Below, piece after piece: positions 1 through 5,226 of a stretch of DNA of 5,531 nt. A program made the translations under genes and the position numbers. The stretch comes from Deinococcus sp. (GTDB taxonomy: Bacteria; Deinococcota; Deinococci; Deinococcales; Thermaceae): positions 1-5,531 of the forward strand of contig JAMCQK010000126.1 in NCBI GenBank assembly GCA_023382135.1, written 5' to 3'. Each line of letters starts with the position of its first letter. The first letter of the stretch is position 1. The notes under the pieces were generated by a model that did no database searches, was not told where the DNA came from, and was given only the letters and a program-made list of their open reading frames with translations.

Positions 1-363
1 GTTCGTGCTGGTTTTGCCACAGACCCCCCGGCTCTTTCAAACAGAATACGCATTCTTCCTGGCCCTCAAGCATCCAAGGAAGCGCTGGAAGCGCTCACGC
101 TGGCCGAGTTCACGCTTGAGAGCGGTGACCGCATGGGGCTACGTCTTAGCGGCGCGGACGTCCCTGGGGGCGAACTGCTTTCGGAAGGAGCGCCTCTGGG
201 GGCGGTCCAGCTGCCCCCGGGTGGCAAGCCGATAGTTCTTCTGAATGACCGAGGCCGGCTTGGTGGCTACCACAAGCCTGCGGTGGTTGACCCACGCGAT
301 ATCTGGCGGCTAGCCCAAGTTAGAGCGGGACAGACTATCCAGTTCTATCTAAGTGAGCGTTAG
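1..363 (+). CDS. pxpC: PxpC (KipA) C-terminal half, 5' end outside window or separated by rearrangement
   Basis: The frame is open from base 1 to a TAG at 361-363 and gives 120 residues with no family-like start inside the window. It carries C-terminal hallmarks of the PxpC/KipA (AHS2, 'biotin-dependent carboxyltransferase') family: RIRILPGPQ near residues 24-32, DRMGLRLSG near 54-62, then LGAVQLPPGGKPIVLLNDR and GGYHKPAVV, ending RLAQVRAGQTIQF. PxpC is one subunit of ATP-dependent 5-oxoprolinase (PxpABC), which converts 5-oxoproline to glutamate in the cytoplasm. Most relatives read D-R-x-T-x-G-G-Y where this one reads DRGRLGGY. The N-terminal half is not visible here. The disrupted pxpB-pxpC gene on the opposite strand (4474 to ~3446) stops just where such a tail should begin, so the two pieces are probably one gene split by inversion. 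A second complete PxpC copy starting upstream cannot be excluded. Family assignment is firm; the relation between the pieces is inference. Confidence 0.85.
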   Translation, partial: VRAGFATDPPALSNRIRILPGPQASKEALEALTLAEFTLESGDRMGLRLSGADVPGGELLSEGAPLGAVQLPPGGKPIVLLNDRGRLGGYHKPAVVDPRDIWRLAQVRAGQTIQFYLSER

Positions 364-383
364 CACAATCAATTTTGATTGTG
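364..383. terminator. Inverted repeat between convergent genes, probable bidirectional terminator
   Basis: CACAATCAATTTTGATTGTG is a perfect 20-nt inverted repeat: an 8-9 bp stem with a 2-4 nt loop. It begins directly after the pxpC stop codon and lies in the 25-nt gap before the serS stop codon on the other strand. Its position between convergent 3' ends suggests termination in both directions. The stem is A/T-rich, unlike its surroundings, and there is no clean T-run beyond a short ATTT, so the mechanism is uncertain. Confidence 0.55.
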
Positions 384-388
384 AAGAT

Positions 389-1666
389 TTACTCAGATAG
401 GGAAGGTGAGAGCAGCTGTTTCCCAAGGTATTTCTGGAGCGCCTTGGGGACATAAACCGAGCCGTCCGCCTGCTGGTGATTCTCCAGGAGCATTACCAGG
501 ATACGCGGGGTGGCAATGGCGGTGTTGTTCAGCGTGTGGGCGTACTGGACCTTGCCGCTGGCATCGCGGTAACGCAGGTTGGTGCGCCTTGCCTGCCAGT
601 CGTACAGCATGGAACAGGAATGGGTCTCGCGGTAGCGTCCTTCGGAGGGGACCCAGCACTCGAGGTCTACCTGGCGCACTTTTCCCGGCCCCATGTCACC
701 GGTACAGACCTCCAGCACCCGGTAGGGAAGCTCCAGCGCTTGCAGAATCGCCTCGGAATTAGCCAGCAGCCGGTCGAACCAGCGGGCCGACTCAGCCGGG
801 TCGGCTGGGCATAAAACATACTGCTCCACCTTGTTGAACTGGTGTACCCTCATCAGGCCGCGGGTGTCCTTGCCGGCGGAACCCGCTTCCGAACGGAAGC
901 AAGTGGAAAGCCCGGCATAGCAGAGCGGAAGCTGGGTCTGGGAAAGAATTTCCTCGGCGTGGAGGGCGTTGGCGGTGACTTCGGAGGTGCCGGTAAGGAG
1001 CAGGTCGGTGCCTTCCAGTTGGTAGACCTGGTCCATGCCGGTGGGAAAATGTCCGGTTCCCACAAAAGCGAATTCGCGGGCGTAAGAGGGCGTTGAAATG
1101 GGCGTGAACCCGGCTTCGACAATCTGGTCCATGGCAAAGCGCAGGAGCGCCATCTCGTAAAGGACCAGATCACCTTTGAGCGCGTAGGAGCGGGCGCCCG
1201 ATACTTTGGCGATGCGCTCGAGTTCGGCCCAATTGTTTTTCTCCAGCAGGGCTACGTGGTCGAGCGGCGTGAAAGCAAACTTGGGAATTTCGCCGTGGCG
1301 GCGGGTTTCGACGTTGTGGGAATCGTCGGGGCCGATGGGCGAGTTTGGAGCTGGGATCTGTGGAACAAGCAGCAAGAGTTGGCGCAGGCCGGCCTCGAGG
1401 CCGCGTAGCTCCCGCTCCCGCTCCGATATCTCCTTGCCCAAGGCCTTGCCGCGCTCAATCAGCGGGCCGCGTTCTTCGGGGCCCGCTTGGCCGGTTTGCT
1501 TGGCGTTCTTGTTGCGCTCGGCCAACAGTTCTTCGGTCTTGCGCCGCAGCTCGAGCACCTTACGGTCCAGGTCCAGCAAGGCCTCGAGGTCAAGCTTCAC
1601 GCCTTTCTGCTCAATGGCGCGGCGGACAGCTTCGGGGTGTTCGCGAATAAATTTGAGGTCCAACAT
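389..1666 (-). CDS. serS: Seryl-tRNA synthetase (SerRS)
   Basis: Cytoplasmic class II aminoacyl-tRNA synthetase that charges tRNA-Ser (and tRNA-Sec where present) with serine using ATP. The protein has 425 residues, the usual bacterial length. Residues 1-105 are the N-terminal domain with the long helical tRNA-binding arm, rich in charged heptads (RKVLELRRKTEELL onward). The catalytic domain follows, with TGTSEV at 225-230, motif 2 from FRSE (257-260) through GLMRVHQF (270-277), ETHSCS at 347-352, and motif 3 NNTAIATPRILVMLLENHQ at 380-398 with its arginine at 388. The NNTAIATPR form matches Thermus enzymes. The ATG start gives the standard MLDLKFIRE N-terminus and has AGGGG two bases upstream. 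gatC lies 74 bp upstream on the same strand. No frameshift or missing key residue is visible. Confidence 0.98.
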   Translation of the reverse strand: MLDLKFIREHPEAVRRAIEQKGVKLDLEALLDLDRKVLELRRKTEELLAERNKNAKQTGQAGPEERGPLIERGKALGKEISERERELRGLEAGLRQLLLLVPQIPAPNSPIGPDDSHNVETRRHGEIPKFAFTPLDHVALLEKNNWAELERIAKVSGARSYALKGDLVLYEMALLRFAMDQIVEAGFTPISTPSYAREFAFVGTGHFPTGMDQVYQLEGTDLLLTGTSEVTANALHAEEILSQTQLPLCYAGLSTCFRSEAGSAGKDTRGLMRVHQFNKVEQYVLCPADPAESARWFDRLLANSEAILQALELPYRVLEVCTGDMGPGKVRQVDLECWVPSEGRYRETHSCSMLYDWQARRTNLRYRDASGKVQYAHTLNNTAIATPRILVMLLENHQQADGSVYVPKALQKYLGKQLLSPSLSE

Positions 1667-1740
1667 AGCCCCTAGCTTATCGCCAATGGCCGGAAGCCAG
1701 GAAGCGCAAAAGGAAGCTTATAGCCGGCAGGCGTTGCTGT
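1667..1740 (-). promoter_or_regulatory. serS leader with possible promoter and close-set ribosome binding site
   Basis: This is the 74-bp gap between gatC and serS. AGGGG (1673-1669) lies only two bases before the ATG. A TATAAG hexamer (1722-1717) could be a -10 element giving serS its own start in addition to readthrough from gatC, but no good -35 is visible at the right distance. Three GCTTCC copies (minus strand, at 1717, 1705 and 1697 reading down) lie in the leader. No T-box or tRNA-like fold was recognised. Confidence 0.35.
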
Positions 1741-2028
1741 TCACTCCATAACCCTGGGAACCTTGAAGAAGCCCTCTTCGCTTTCCACCGCCACCGACAA
1801 GGACTTTTGCGGCGGGAGCGAGGGTTCAATAACATCGGCCCTTAGCCGGTTTTCTAGCTCCACCGGGCGGGCCATCTCCGGTAGGCCGGCGGTCTCGAGT
1901 TCGCCCAGCTTTTCAAATAGCGCCAGGATGCCCTTCAGGTCCTGTTCCAGCTTGGCTTCTTCAGCCGGGCTAAGCGCCAGACGCGAGAGCCTGCCCAGGT
2001 GGTGCAAGAGTTCCGGGGTGATCTCCAT
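1741..2028 (-). CDS. gatC: Asp-tRNA(Asn)/Glu-tRNA(Gln) amidotransferase subunit C (GatC)
   Basis: Small subunit of the GatCAB amidotransferase, which converts Glu-tRNA(Gln) and/or Asp-tRNA(Asn) to the amidated forms. GatC wraps around GatA and stabilises its contact with GatB. The start chosen here gives 95 residues, the normal GatC size. Family features: MEITPELLHHLGRLSRLALS at the N-terminus, the helix AEEAKLEQDLKGILALFEKL (22-41), LRADVIEPSLPPQ (62-74) and the C-terminal FFKVPRVME. A longer reading from ATG 2079 (112 residues, N-terminus MIRALTRIRLATTLDKA) overlaps the stop of the upstream DUF554 gene as TGATG. That arrangement suits translational coupling, but the extra 17 residues have no counterpart in the GatC proteins I know. 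gatA and gatB are not in this window. It probably shares a transcript with the DUF554 gene. Confidence 0.93.
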   Translation of the reverse strand: MEITPELLHHLGRLSRLALSPAEEAKLEQDLKGILALFEKLGELETAGLPEMARPVELENRLRADVIEPSLPPQKSLSVAVESEEGFFKVPRVME

Positions 2029-2078
2029 AGCTTTGTCCAGTGTCGTAGCCAGCCGGATTCGCGTCAAGGCCCGTATCA

Positions 2079-2822
2079 TCAGCTGAATTTTTCAGCCAGC
2101 CAGAAGAGTAGCAGAACCACTATCAGCCCGGGCAGATAAGACCCAACGCGAATCTTGGCCAGCCCGAGCAGGTTGATGCCAATGCCTAGAATCAGCAGGC
2201 CACCGGTTCCCGTCACCAGCAGCACCCGCGGGTCGGTGGCAGGGTCGGTAAGGCTTCCCGCCAGGGAAGCCGCGGCCAGCGAAACCCCGCCTTGGTAGAG
2301 AAGAATAATCAGTACCGAGAAGCCCACGCCCATGCCATAGGTGCTGGCAAAGGCAATCGAGGAAAGCCCGTCCAGCGCAGACTTGAGCAGCAACAGGCGG
2401 CTGTCGCCGGTGAGCCCGTTCTGCAGGCTGCCGATAAGCGTCATGGGGCCAGCGCAGAAGAGCAGGCTGGCCATCACAAAGCCTTCGGTAAAACGGCCCC
2501 CGCCAGCAAAGCGCTTTTTGAGTTTTTCGCCCAGGGCCTCGAGGCCTTCCTCAATATGCAGCAGCTCGCCGGTGACCCCGCCCAAGACCACCGCCAGAAG
2601 CGCCAGTACCACCCCGTCCACCATCCCGCCCTTGGCCTTGGCTAAGGCTCCCGCCATGCTGATGCCAATGTAGAGCACCGCCAGCCCCACCCCTTGCACG
2701 ATGGTGGTGCGCATCGTTAGCGGCATGCGGCCACCCAGCAGCAGTCCAAGCAGGCTACCCAGCAAAACGGCCCCGGCGTTAATCCAGGTACCGCTGGTCT
2801 TGTCCCAGAAACTTAGCTCCAT
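2079..2822 (-). CDS. DUF554 family integral membrane protein (YdfK/YqgA type)
   Basis: A 247-residue very hydrophobic protein with about six or seven membrane segments (near 13-31, 42-62, 68-86, 114-135, 160-180, 200-220 and 228-243). It carries the DUF554 signatures: GTWINAGAVLLGSLLGLLLG at the N-terminus, GGVTGELLHIEEGLEALG (81-98), GFVMASLLFCAGPMTLIGSL (114-133), NGLTGDSRLLLLKSALDGLS (135-154), LLYQGGVSLA (174-183), and GIGINLLGLAKIRVGSYLPGL near the end. The family is widespread and its biochemical role is not established; a transport role has been guessed. Length is typical and no key block is missing. The ATG at 2822 lacks a ribosome binding site, while a TAGAAT hexamer 7 nt upstream fits a leaderless transcript. 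It is the first gene of the DUF554-gatC(-serS) run; its stop overlaps a possible extended gatC start. Confidence 0.92.
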   Translation of the reverse strand: MELSFWDKTSGTWINAGAVLLGSLLGLLLGGRMPLTMRTTIVQGVGLAVLYIGISMAGALAKAKGGMVDGVVLALLAVVLGGVTGELLHIEEGLEALGEKLKKRFAGGGRFTEGFVMASLLFCAGPMTLIGSLQNGLTGDSRLLLLKSALDGLSSIAFASTYGMGVGFSVLIILLYQGGVSLAAASLAGSLTDPATDPRVLLVTGTGGLLILGIGINLLGLAKIRVGSYLPGLIVVLLLFWLAEKFS

Positions 2823-2829
2823 TCGCCGG

Positions 2830-2835
2830 ATTCTA
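2830..2835 (-). promoter_or_regulatory. Candidate -10 element for leaderless DUF554-gatC transcript
   Basis: TAGAAT on the minus strand differs from TATAAT at one base and ends 7 nt before the ATG at 2822. Transcription would therefore start at or one base from the start codon. No Shine-Dalgarno sequence lies in between, which suits leaderless genes, common in Deinococcota. A convincing -35 at 16-18 bp is not visible. Confidence 0.4.
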
Positions 2836-2883
2836 CTATGCGTGGCTGACCGCTACCGGGACGGCGGCCCAAGGCTGAAGCTC

Positions 2884-2902
2884 CCTGCCTGCAGCAGGCA
2901 GG
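2884..2902. repeat. GC-rich hairpin (8-bp perfect stem, 3-nt loop)
   Basis: CCTGCCTG-CAG-CAGGCAGG forms a perfect 8-bp stem. It can be lengthened by GCTC (2880-2883) pairing with GAGC (2906-2909) across a 3-nt bulge. It lies about 60 bp upstream of the DUF554 start and has no T-run on either side. It may be an operator, a structured leader or part of a Y-gene terminator; the sequence does not decide. Confidence 0.45.
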
Positions 2903-2909
2903 CCTGAGC

Positions 2910-2921
2910 ATAAGCGCTTAT
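2910..2921. promoter_or_regulatory. 12-bp perfect palindrome, candidate operator
   Basis: ATAAGCGCTTAT is its own reverse complement. It lies in the gene-free stretch 2823-3074, next to a GC-rich hairpin and 26 bp centre to centre from a second 12-bp palindrome (2936-2947). It is 75 bp or more upstream of the DUF554 -10 and about 33 bp upstream of the plus-strand -35 candidate. The binding protein is unknown and the operator role is inference. Confidence 0.35.
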
Positions 2922-2935
2922 CACCCGCGCCGCAG

Positions 2936-2947
2936 TGCAATATTGCA
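2936..2947. promoter_or_regulatory. 12-bp perfect palindrome, candidate operator
   Basis: TGCAATATTGCA is its own reverse complement and lies 6 bp upstream of the plus-strand -35 candidate TTGAGA (2954-2959). This is a position where an activator or repressor could contact RNA polymerase. Function is inferred only from symmetry and position. Confidence 0.35.
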
Positions 2948-2953
2948 GGCTAG

Positions 2954-2981
2954 TTGAGACTACTCAGTCTTGCTGTAAGAT
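2954..2981 (+). promoter_or_regulatory. Candidate sigma-70-type promoter reading toward the structured RNA candidate
   Basis: TTGAGA (2954-2959, five of six matches to TTGACA), a 16-bp spacer, then TAAGAT (2976-2981, four of six to TATAAT). The start would fall near 2988, a few bases before the first pairing strand of the foldable segment beginning at 2992. A short inverted repeat (AGACT-ACTC-AGTCT) overlaps the -35 and spacer. No recognised plus-strand protein gene follows within 2 kb. Confidence 0.35.
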
Positions 2982-2987
2982 CCGCGG

Positions 2988-3078
2988 TCCAATGGTGCTG
3001 AAAGAAGCCGAGCTGGCGGCAAGCCCAGCAACCTGCTGGCCGTCAACTTACGTATCAGGCGGTGCCGGGTATCACTAT
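2988..3078 (+). ncRNA. Structured RNA candidate, weakly SAM-I/IV-clan-like, no downstream gene
   Basis: The plus strand can close on itself: ATGGTG (2992-2997) pairs with CACTAT (3073-3078) with one G-U. Inside, GCTGG (3012-3016) can pair with CCAGC (3025-3029) around the loop CGGCAAGC. The same CCAGC can instead pair with a second GCTGG (3035-3039) in a tight hairpin, so two folds exclude each other. AGCAACC (3027-3033) and GGTGCCGGGT (3061-3070) resemble the paired core strands of SAM-I/SAM-IV riboswitches (GGCAACC with GGUGCC), and AGCCC/GGGT could form a pseudoknot. Against this, the usual SAM-I kink-turn is absent, the 3' end overlaps the stop codon of the opposing small ORF, and no metabolic gene follows on this strand. 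A promoter candidate fits the 5' end. It could be a displaced riboswitch, a small or antisense RNA, or chance structure. Confidence 0.28.
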
Positions 3079-3413
3079 GTAGTTTTAGCTGGTGGGTTTG
3101 GAGGCGGAGAAGCTTCCGGGGACGAGATCGCGGCTCCCTGCCAGAACCGTTTGAGCAGCTCCTCCCTTGAAATATAGGCAAGCTGGGCGGGCTGGTGGGT
3201 TTTCTTGGGCAAGTGTCCACGGTATAGCCAGACGAACCAGGCGCCCCCCAGGTTGGCAAGCATGCGCTCCACCCCGGAAAGCGGCACGGTCTTGAGGCCG
3301 AACAATGCCCCGCCCTGTGCCAGTGAGCTGTGGCCGTAGACAAGCTTTACCTCTGGGTCAGCCGCAACATGCTCCGCCACTTCCCGCAAGGTCTGCCTAA
3401 ATGTCCGAAGCAC
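3075..3413 (-). CDS. Unrecognised small protein, probably 5'-truncated at the rearrangement junction
   Basis: I do not recognise this protein. From a GTG at 3413 it is 112 residues: a helical N-terminus (LRTFRQTLREVAEHVAADPE), then KLVYGHSSL, GALFGLKTVPLSGVERMLAN, LGGAWFVWLYRGHLPKKTHQ and ISREELLKRFW, with a proline-rich low-complexity end (SPEASPPPNPPAKTT). The mixed hydrophobic core and dense W/F/Y look like a real folded domain. None of the PxpC tail motifs (LPGPQ, PPGGKPIVLL, GGY) is present, so it is not a frameshifted continuation of pxpC. The frame stays open upstream of the GTG, and SELDPLEVL just before it looks like the natural beginning of the same helix, so the true start may have been lost at ~3445, where pxpC-like sequence begins. 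The GGAGG abuts the GTG too closely to be a good ribosome binding site. Possibly non-functional; possibly expressed by readthrough from pxp. Confidence 0.5.
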   Translation of the reverse strand: MLRTFRQTLREVAEHVAADPEVKLVYGHSSLAQGGALFGLKTVPLSGVERMLANLGGAWFVWLYRGHLPKKTHQPAQLAYISREELLKRFWQGAAISSPEASPPPNPPAKTT

Positions 3414-4474
3414 CTCCAGAGGATCCAGTTCAGAAACCCTGAGGATTCGAAGCCTCCCGCCACCGCCAGATATCCGCGTACGCCGTGAGCGGTAGCACGG
3501 AACCGAAGAGTCTCTTGGGGCCGGATAAGGAAGCTGGAAAACGGCCTGACTTCTTCCCCGCTGACAACTGGCACCATCCCGTATCCCGCAAAAGCCAGCA
3601 CCAGCGGTTCTAACGCGGTGAGCACCGGGCCCTTGAGGGTCAGCTCCACCAAGGGCGCAGCCGGCGGATTTCCCAGCAAGCGGTTTGCCAGACTTGCGCA
3701 TAAAGGGTCAAGCGGTCCCGACTGCGCCAGACCGTAGCGGCCCCCAAGCATCCGGCCCGTGTCCATCACCAGGTCCAGTAACCCCTCTTCTTCCACTTGG
3801 AGACAAGGAAAACGGGGCTCGCTTGGCAAAAGCTCGAGCGCTCGAGGCTCGGGTGGAGTTTTACCCTCGCTTGCCACGAAACGCACCGTGTCTCCTGCTC
3901 GCAGCAGAAAGGGCTCGGCGCGCAAGGGGTCGTAGACCGCTTGCAGCGCGGTTCCTATCAGGTGCCAGCCACCGGGGGAAGAAAGCGGGTATATCCCCGT
4001 CTGGACTCCGGCAATGGCAACGCTGTGTGCGGGAACGTGCCTCCTGGGAATTTGGCGTCGCGGCACGGCGAGGCGCGGGTCGAGCTCGCCCATGAAGGGA
4101 AACCCCGGCGTAAACCCCAGCGCGTAGACCCAGTAGTCTTGTTGCTGGTGAAGGCCAATTACTTGCTGGATGGTAAGACCGGTAGTGCTTGCAACCGCTG
4201 CCAGGTCTTCTCCATCGTAACGCAGGGGAATTTCGAGGTGGCGGGAATCGAGAATTAAAGAAACTGCCTCGAGGGCAGTCTCCAGCCTTTTTTGAAGTTT
4301 CGGTTTGGAAGTCAGCGAAGAATCGAACTCGACAAGCAGGTTCCGGTAGCCGGGCACCAGATCCAAAAGACCCTTGGGGGGGCTTTTCAAAAGTTCCGCC
4401 GTGAGCTCATGAATGCGGGCGTTGGCCCGCCGGTCCAGGCTTTCGGCAAAGTTGAGGTAGAAACTGTGGCGCAT
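3347..4474 (-). CDS. pxpBC: PxpB-PxpC (KipI-KipA) fusion, disrupted: PxpC half lost after ~3446
   Basis: 5-oxoprolinase subunits B and C fused in one chain, an arrangement known from Thermus thermophilus. From the ATG at 4474 the frame gives 375 residues. Residues 1 to ~205 are PxpB, with GFTPGFPFMGELDPRLAVPRR (120-140), GVQTGIYPL and PGGWHLIG (167-174). Residues ~224-343 are the PxpC N-terminal half, with DTGRMLGGRYGLAQSGPLD, ANRLLGN, LVELTLKGP and GYLAVAGGFE. Homology then stops: the family goes on with a GSRST-type segment, but here 32 unrelated residues lead to a stop. Normal fusions are about 490-500 residues. The missing half is not in any frame downstream, but a PxpC tail of the right extent lies on the plus strand at 1-363. 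The ATG overlaps the pxpA stop as TGATG, favouring coupled translation; TTG at 4477 is an alternative start. PxpB may still fold; PxpC should not work. Confidence 0.88.
   Translation of the reverse strand: MRHSFYLNFAESLDRRANARIHELTAELLKSPPKGLLDLVPGYRNLLVEFDSSLTSKPKLQKRLETALEAVSLILDSRHLEIPLRYDGEDLAAVASTTGLTIQQVIGLHQQQDYWVYALGFTPGFPFMGELDPRLAVPRRQIPRRHVPAHSVAIAGVQTGIYPLSSPGGWHLIGTALQAVYDPLRAEPFLLRAGDTVRFVASEGKTPPEPRALELLPSEPRFPCLQVEEEGLLDLVMDTGRMLGGRYGLAQSGPLDPLCASLANRLLGNPPAAPLVELTLKGPVLTALEPLVLAFAGYGMVPVVSGEEVRPFSSFLIRPQETLRFRATAHGVRGYLAVAGGFESSGFLNWILWRCFGHLGRPCGKWRSMLRLTQR
3441..3456. other. Rearrangement junction inside an imperfect palindrome
   Basis: PxpC similarity on the minus strand ends at the Glu codon 3448-3446. 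The junction falls in GAGGATTCGAAGCCTC, a 16-bp palindrome with one mismatched pair around the centre TTCGAA. No insertion sequence, target duplication or long repeat is visible at the junction inside the window. The left partner of the proposed inversion lies before base 1, so shared sequence at the two breakpoints cannot be assessed here. Confidence 0.5.
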
Positions 4475-5226
4475 CAAAACGTACGTATCTCGATGCCGCT
4501 GGCCTCGAGACCCTCCCTCACCGCGCCCGCAATAGCCAAAGCCGCCGGGTTATCACCGTGGATGCACAGGGTATCCGCACGCACGGCAACCAAGCTACCG
4601 TCCACCGATTCAACCAGCCCCTTGGTGACCATCTGCAACGCGCGCTGCGCGGCCAGCCTGGGGTCGTGGATAACTGCCCCCTCGGTTCCCCGGGAAGCTA
4701 ACAGGCCTTCCCTGGTGTAGCCCCTCTCGGGAAACGCCTCGGCAATGGTCCGCAAACCGGCTGACTGTGCCTCGTGTTCAAACACGGTATTGGGTAAAAC
4801 CACCAAAGGAAGGGTTGGATCAAAGTCCTTGACCGCGCTGGCTATGGCCCTTGCAGTCTCCTTGAGCCTGGTGGCCTGGATGTAAAGCGCGCCGTGGGGC
4901 TTGACGTGGTGAAGCGTCAATTCTTCCGCCCTTACGAAGGCGCTGAGCGCGCCGATCTGATAGAGCACATCGGCGTAGATTTCCTCGGGGCTGGCATCCA
5001 GCTGCCTGCGGCCAAACCCCAGCCGGTCGGGAAAACCGGGGTGTGCTCCCACGGCAACACCTTTCTCTTTTGCCGTCCGCACCGCGCGCTGGATAGTGAG
5101 CGGATCTCCTGCGTGAAAACCACAGGCCAGGTTGACCGAGGTAACCAGCGCCAAGAGCGCCTGGTCCTGCCCCAGGCTCCAGACACCGTAGGACTCCCCG
5201 GCATCGGCATTCAGGTCTATCCTCAT
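4474..5226 (-). CDS. pxpA: 5-oxoprolinase subunit A (PxpA, LamB/YcsF family)
   Basis: Cytoplasmic subunit of the ATP-dependent 5-oxoprolinase PxpABC, which opens 5-oxoproline, a damage product of glutamine and glutamate, to glutamate. The protein has 250 residues, the normal length, and all family blocks are intact: MRIDLNADAGESYG at the start, NLACGFHAGDP (32-42), GAHPGFPDRLGFGRR (60-74), HVKPHGALY (107-115), EAFPERGYTREG (163-174) and CIHGDNPAAL (221-230). The ATG at 5226 gives the canonical N-terminus. It has no ribosome binding site, but TATCAT ends 6 nt upstream, which fits a leaderless transcript beginning at the ATG itself. The stop overlaps the pxpB-pxpC start as TGATG. The partner fusion gene is broken in its PxpC half, so this PxpA may have no working complex unless a second pxpBC exists. 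Confidence 0.96.
   Translation of the reverse strand: MRIDLNADAGESYGVWSLGQDQALLALVTSVNLACGFHAGDPLTIQRAVRTAKEKGVAVGAHPGFPDRLGFGRRQLDASPEEIYADVLYQIGALSAFVRAEELTLHHVKPHGALYIQATRLKETARAIASAVKDFDPTLPLVVLPNTVFEHEAQSAGLRTIAEAFPERGYTREGLLASRGTEGAVIHDPRLAAQRALQMVTKGLVESVDGSLVAVRADTLCIHGDNPAALAIAGAVREGLEASGIEIRTF

Noticed and set aside
1206..1751. Plus-strand 181-residue ORF opposite serS
   Set aside because: It is a Ser/Arg-rich antisense shadow of serS, whose motifs are complete on the minus strand.
2292..2673. Plus-strand ORFs opposite the DUF554 gene
   Set aside because: They are antisense shadows of a conserved membrane protein with all family blocks intact.
2884..2902. GC-rich hairpin as a rho-independent terminator
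   Set aside because: No T-run follows on either strand, so it was kept only as a hairpin or repeat.
2935..3177. Plus-strand 80-residue ORF from a GTG, with a shorter version from ATG 2992
   Set aside because: It has no ribosome binding site, its sequence is unlike any protein I know, and it overlaps the small minus-strand ORF. The segment reads better as promoter and structured RNA.
3346..3446. A simple frameshift or sequencing error in pxpC
   Set aside because: None of the frames below 3446 contains the PxpC C-terminal motifs. These occur on the opposite strand at 1-363, so a one- or two-base error cannot restore the gene.
3075..3701. A 208-residue minus-strand ORF overlapping pxpC, as if one long protein
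   Set aside because: Its upper part (3701 to ~3446) is the out-of-frame shadow of the genuine PxpC coding sequence; only the part below ~3445 looks like real protein.
3346..5226. KipI/KipA as sporulation kinase regulators
   Set aside because: The Bacillus-based names do not fit a non-sporulating Thermaceae-like genome; the adjacent pxpA indicates 5-oxoprolinase.
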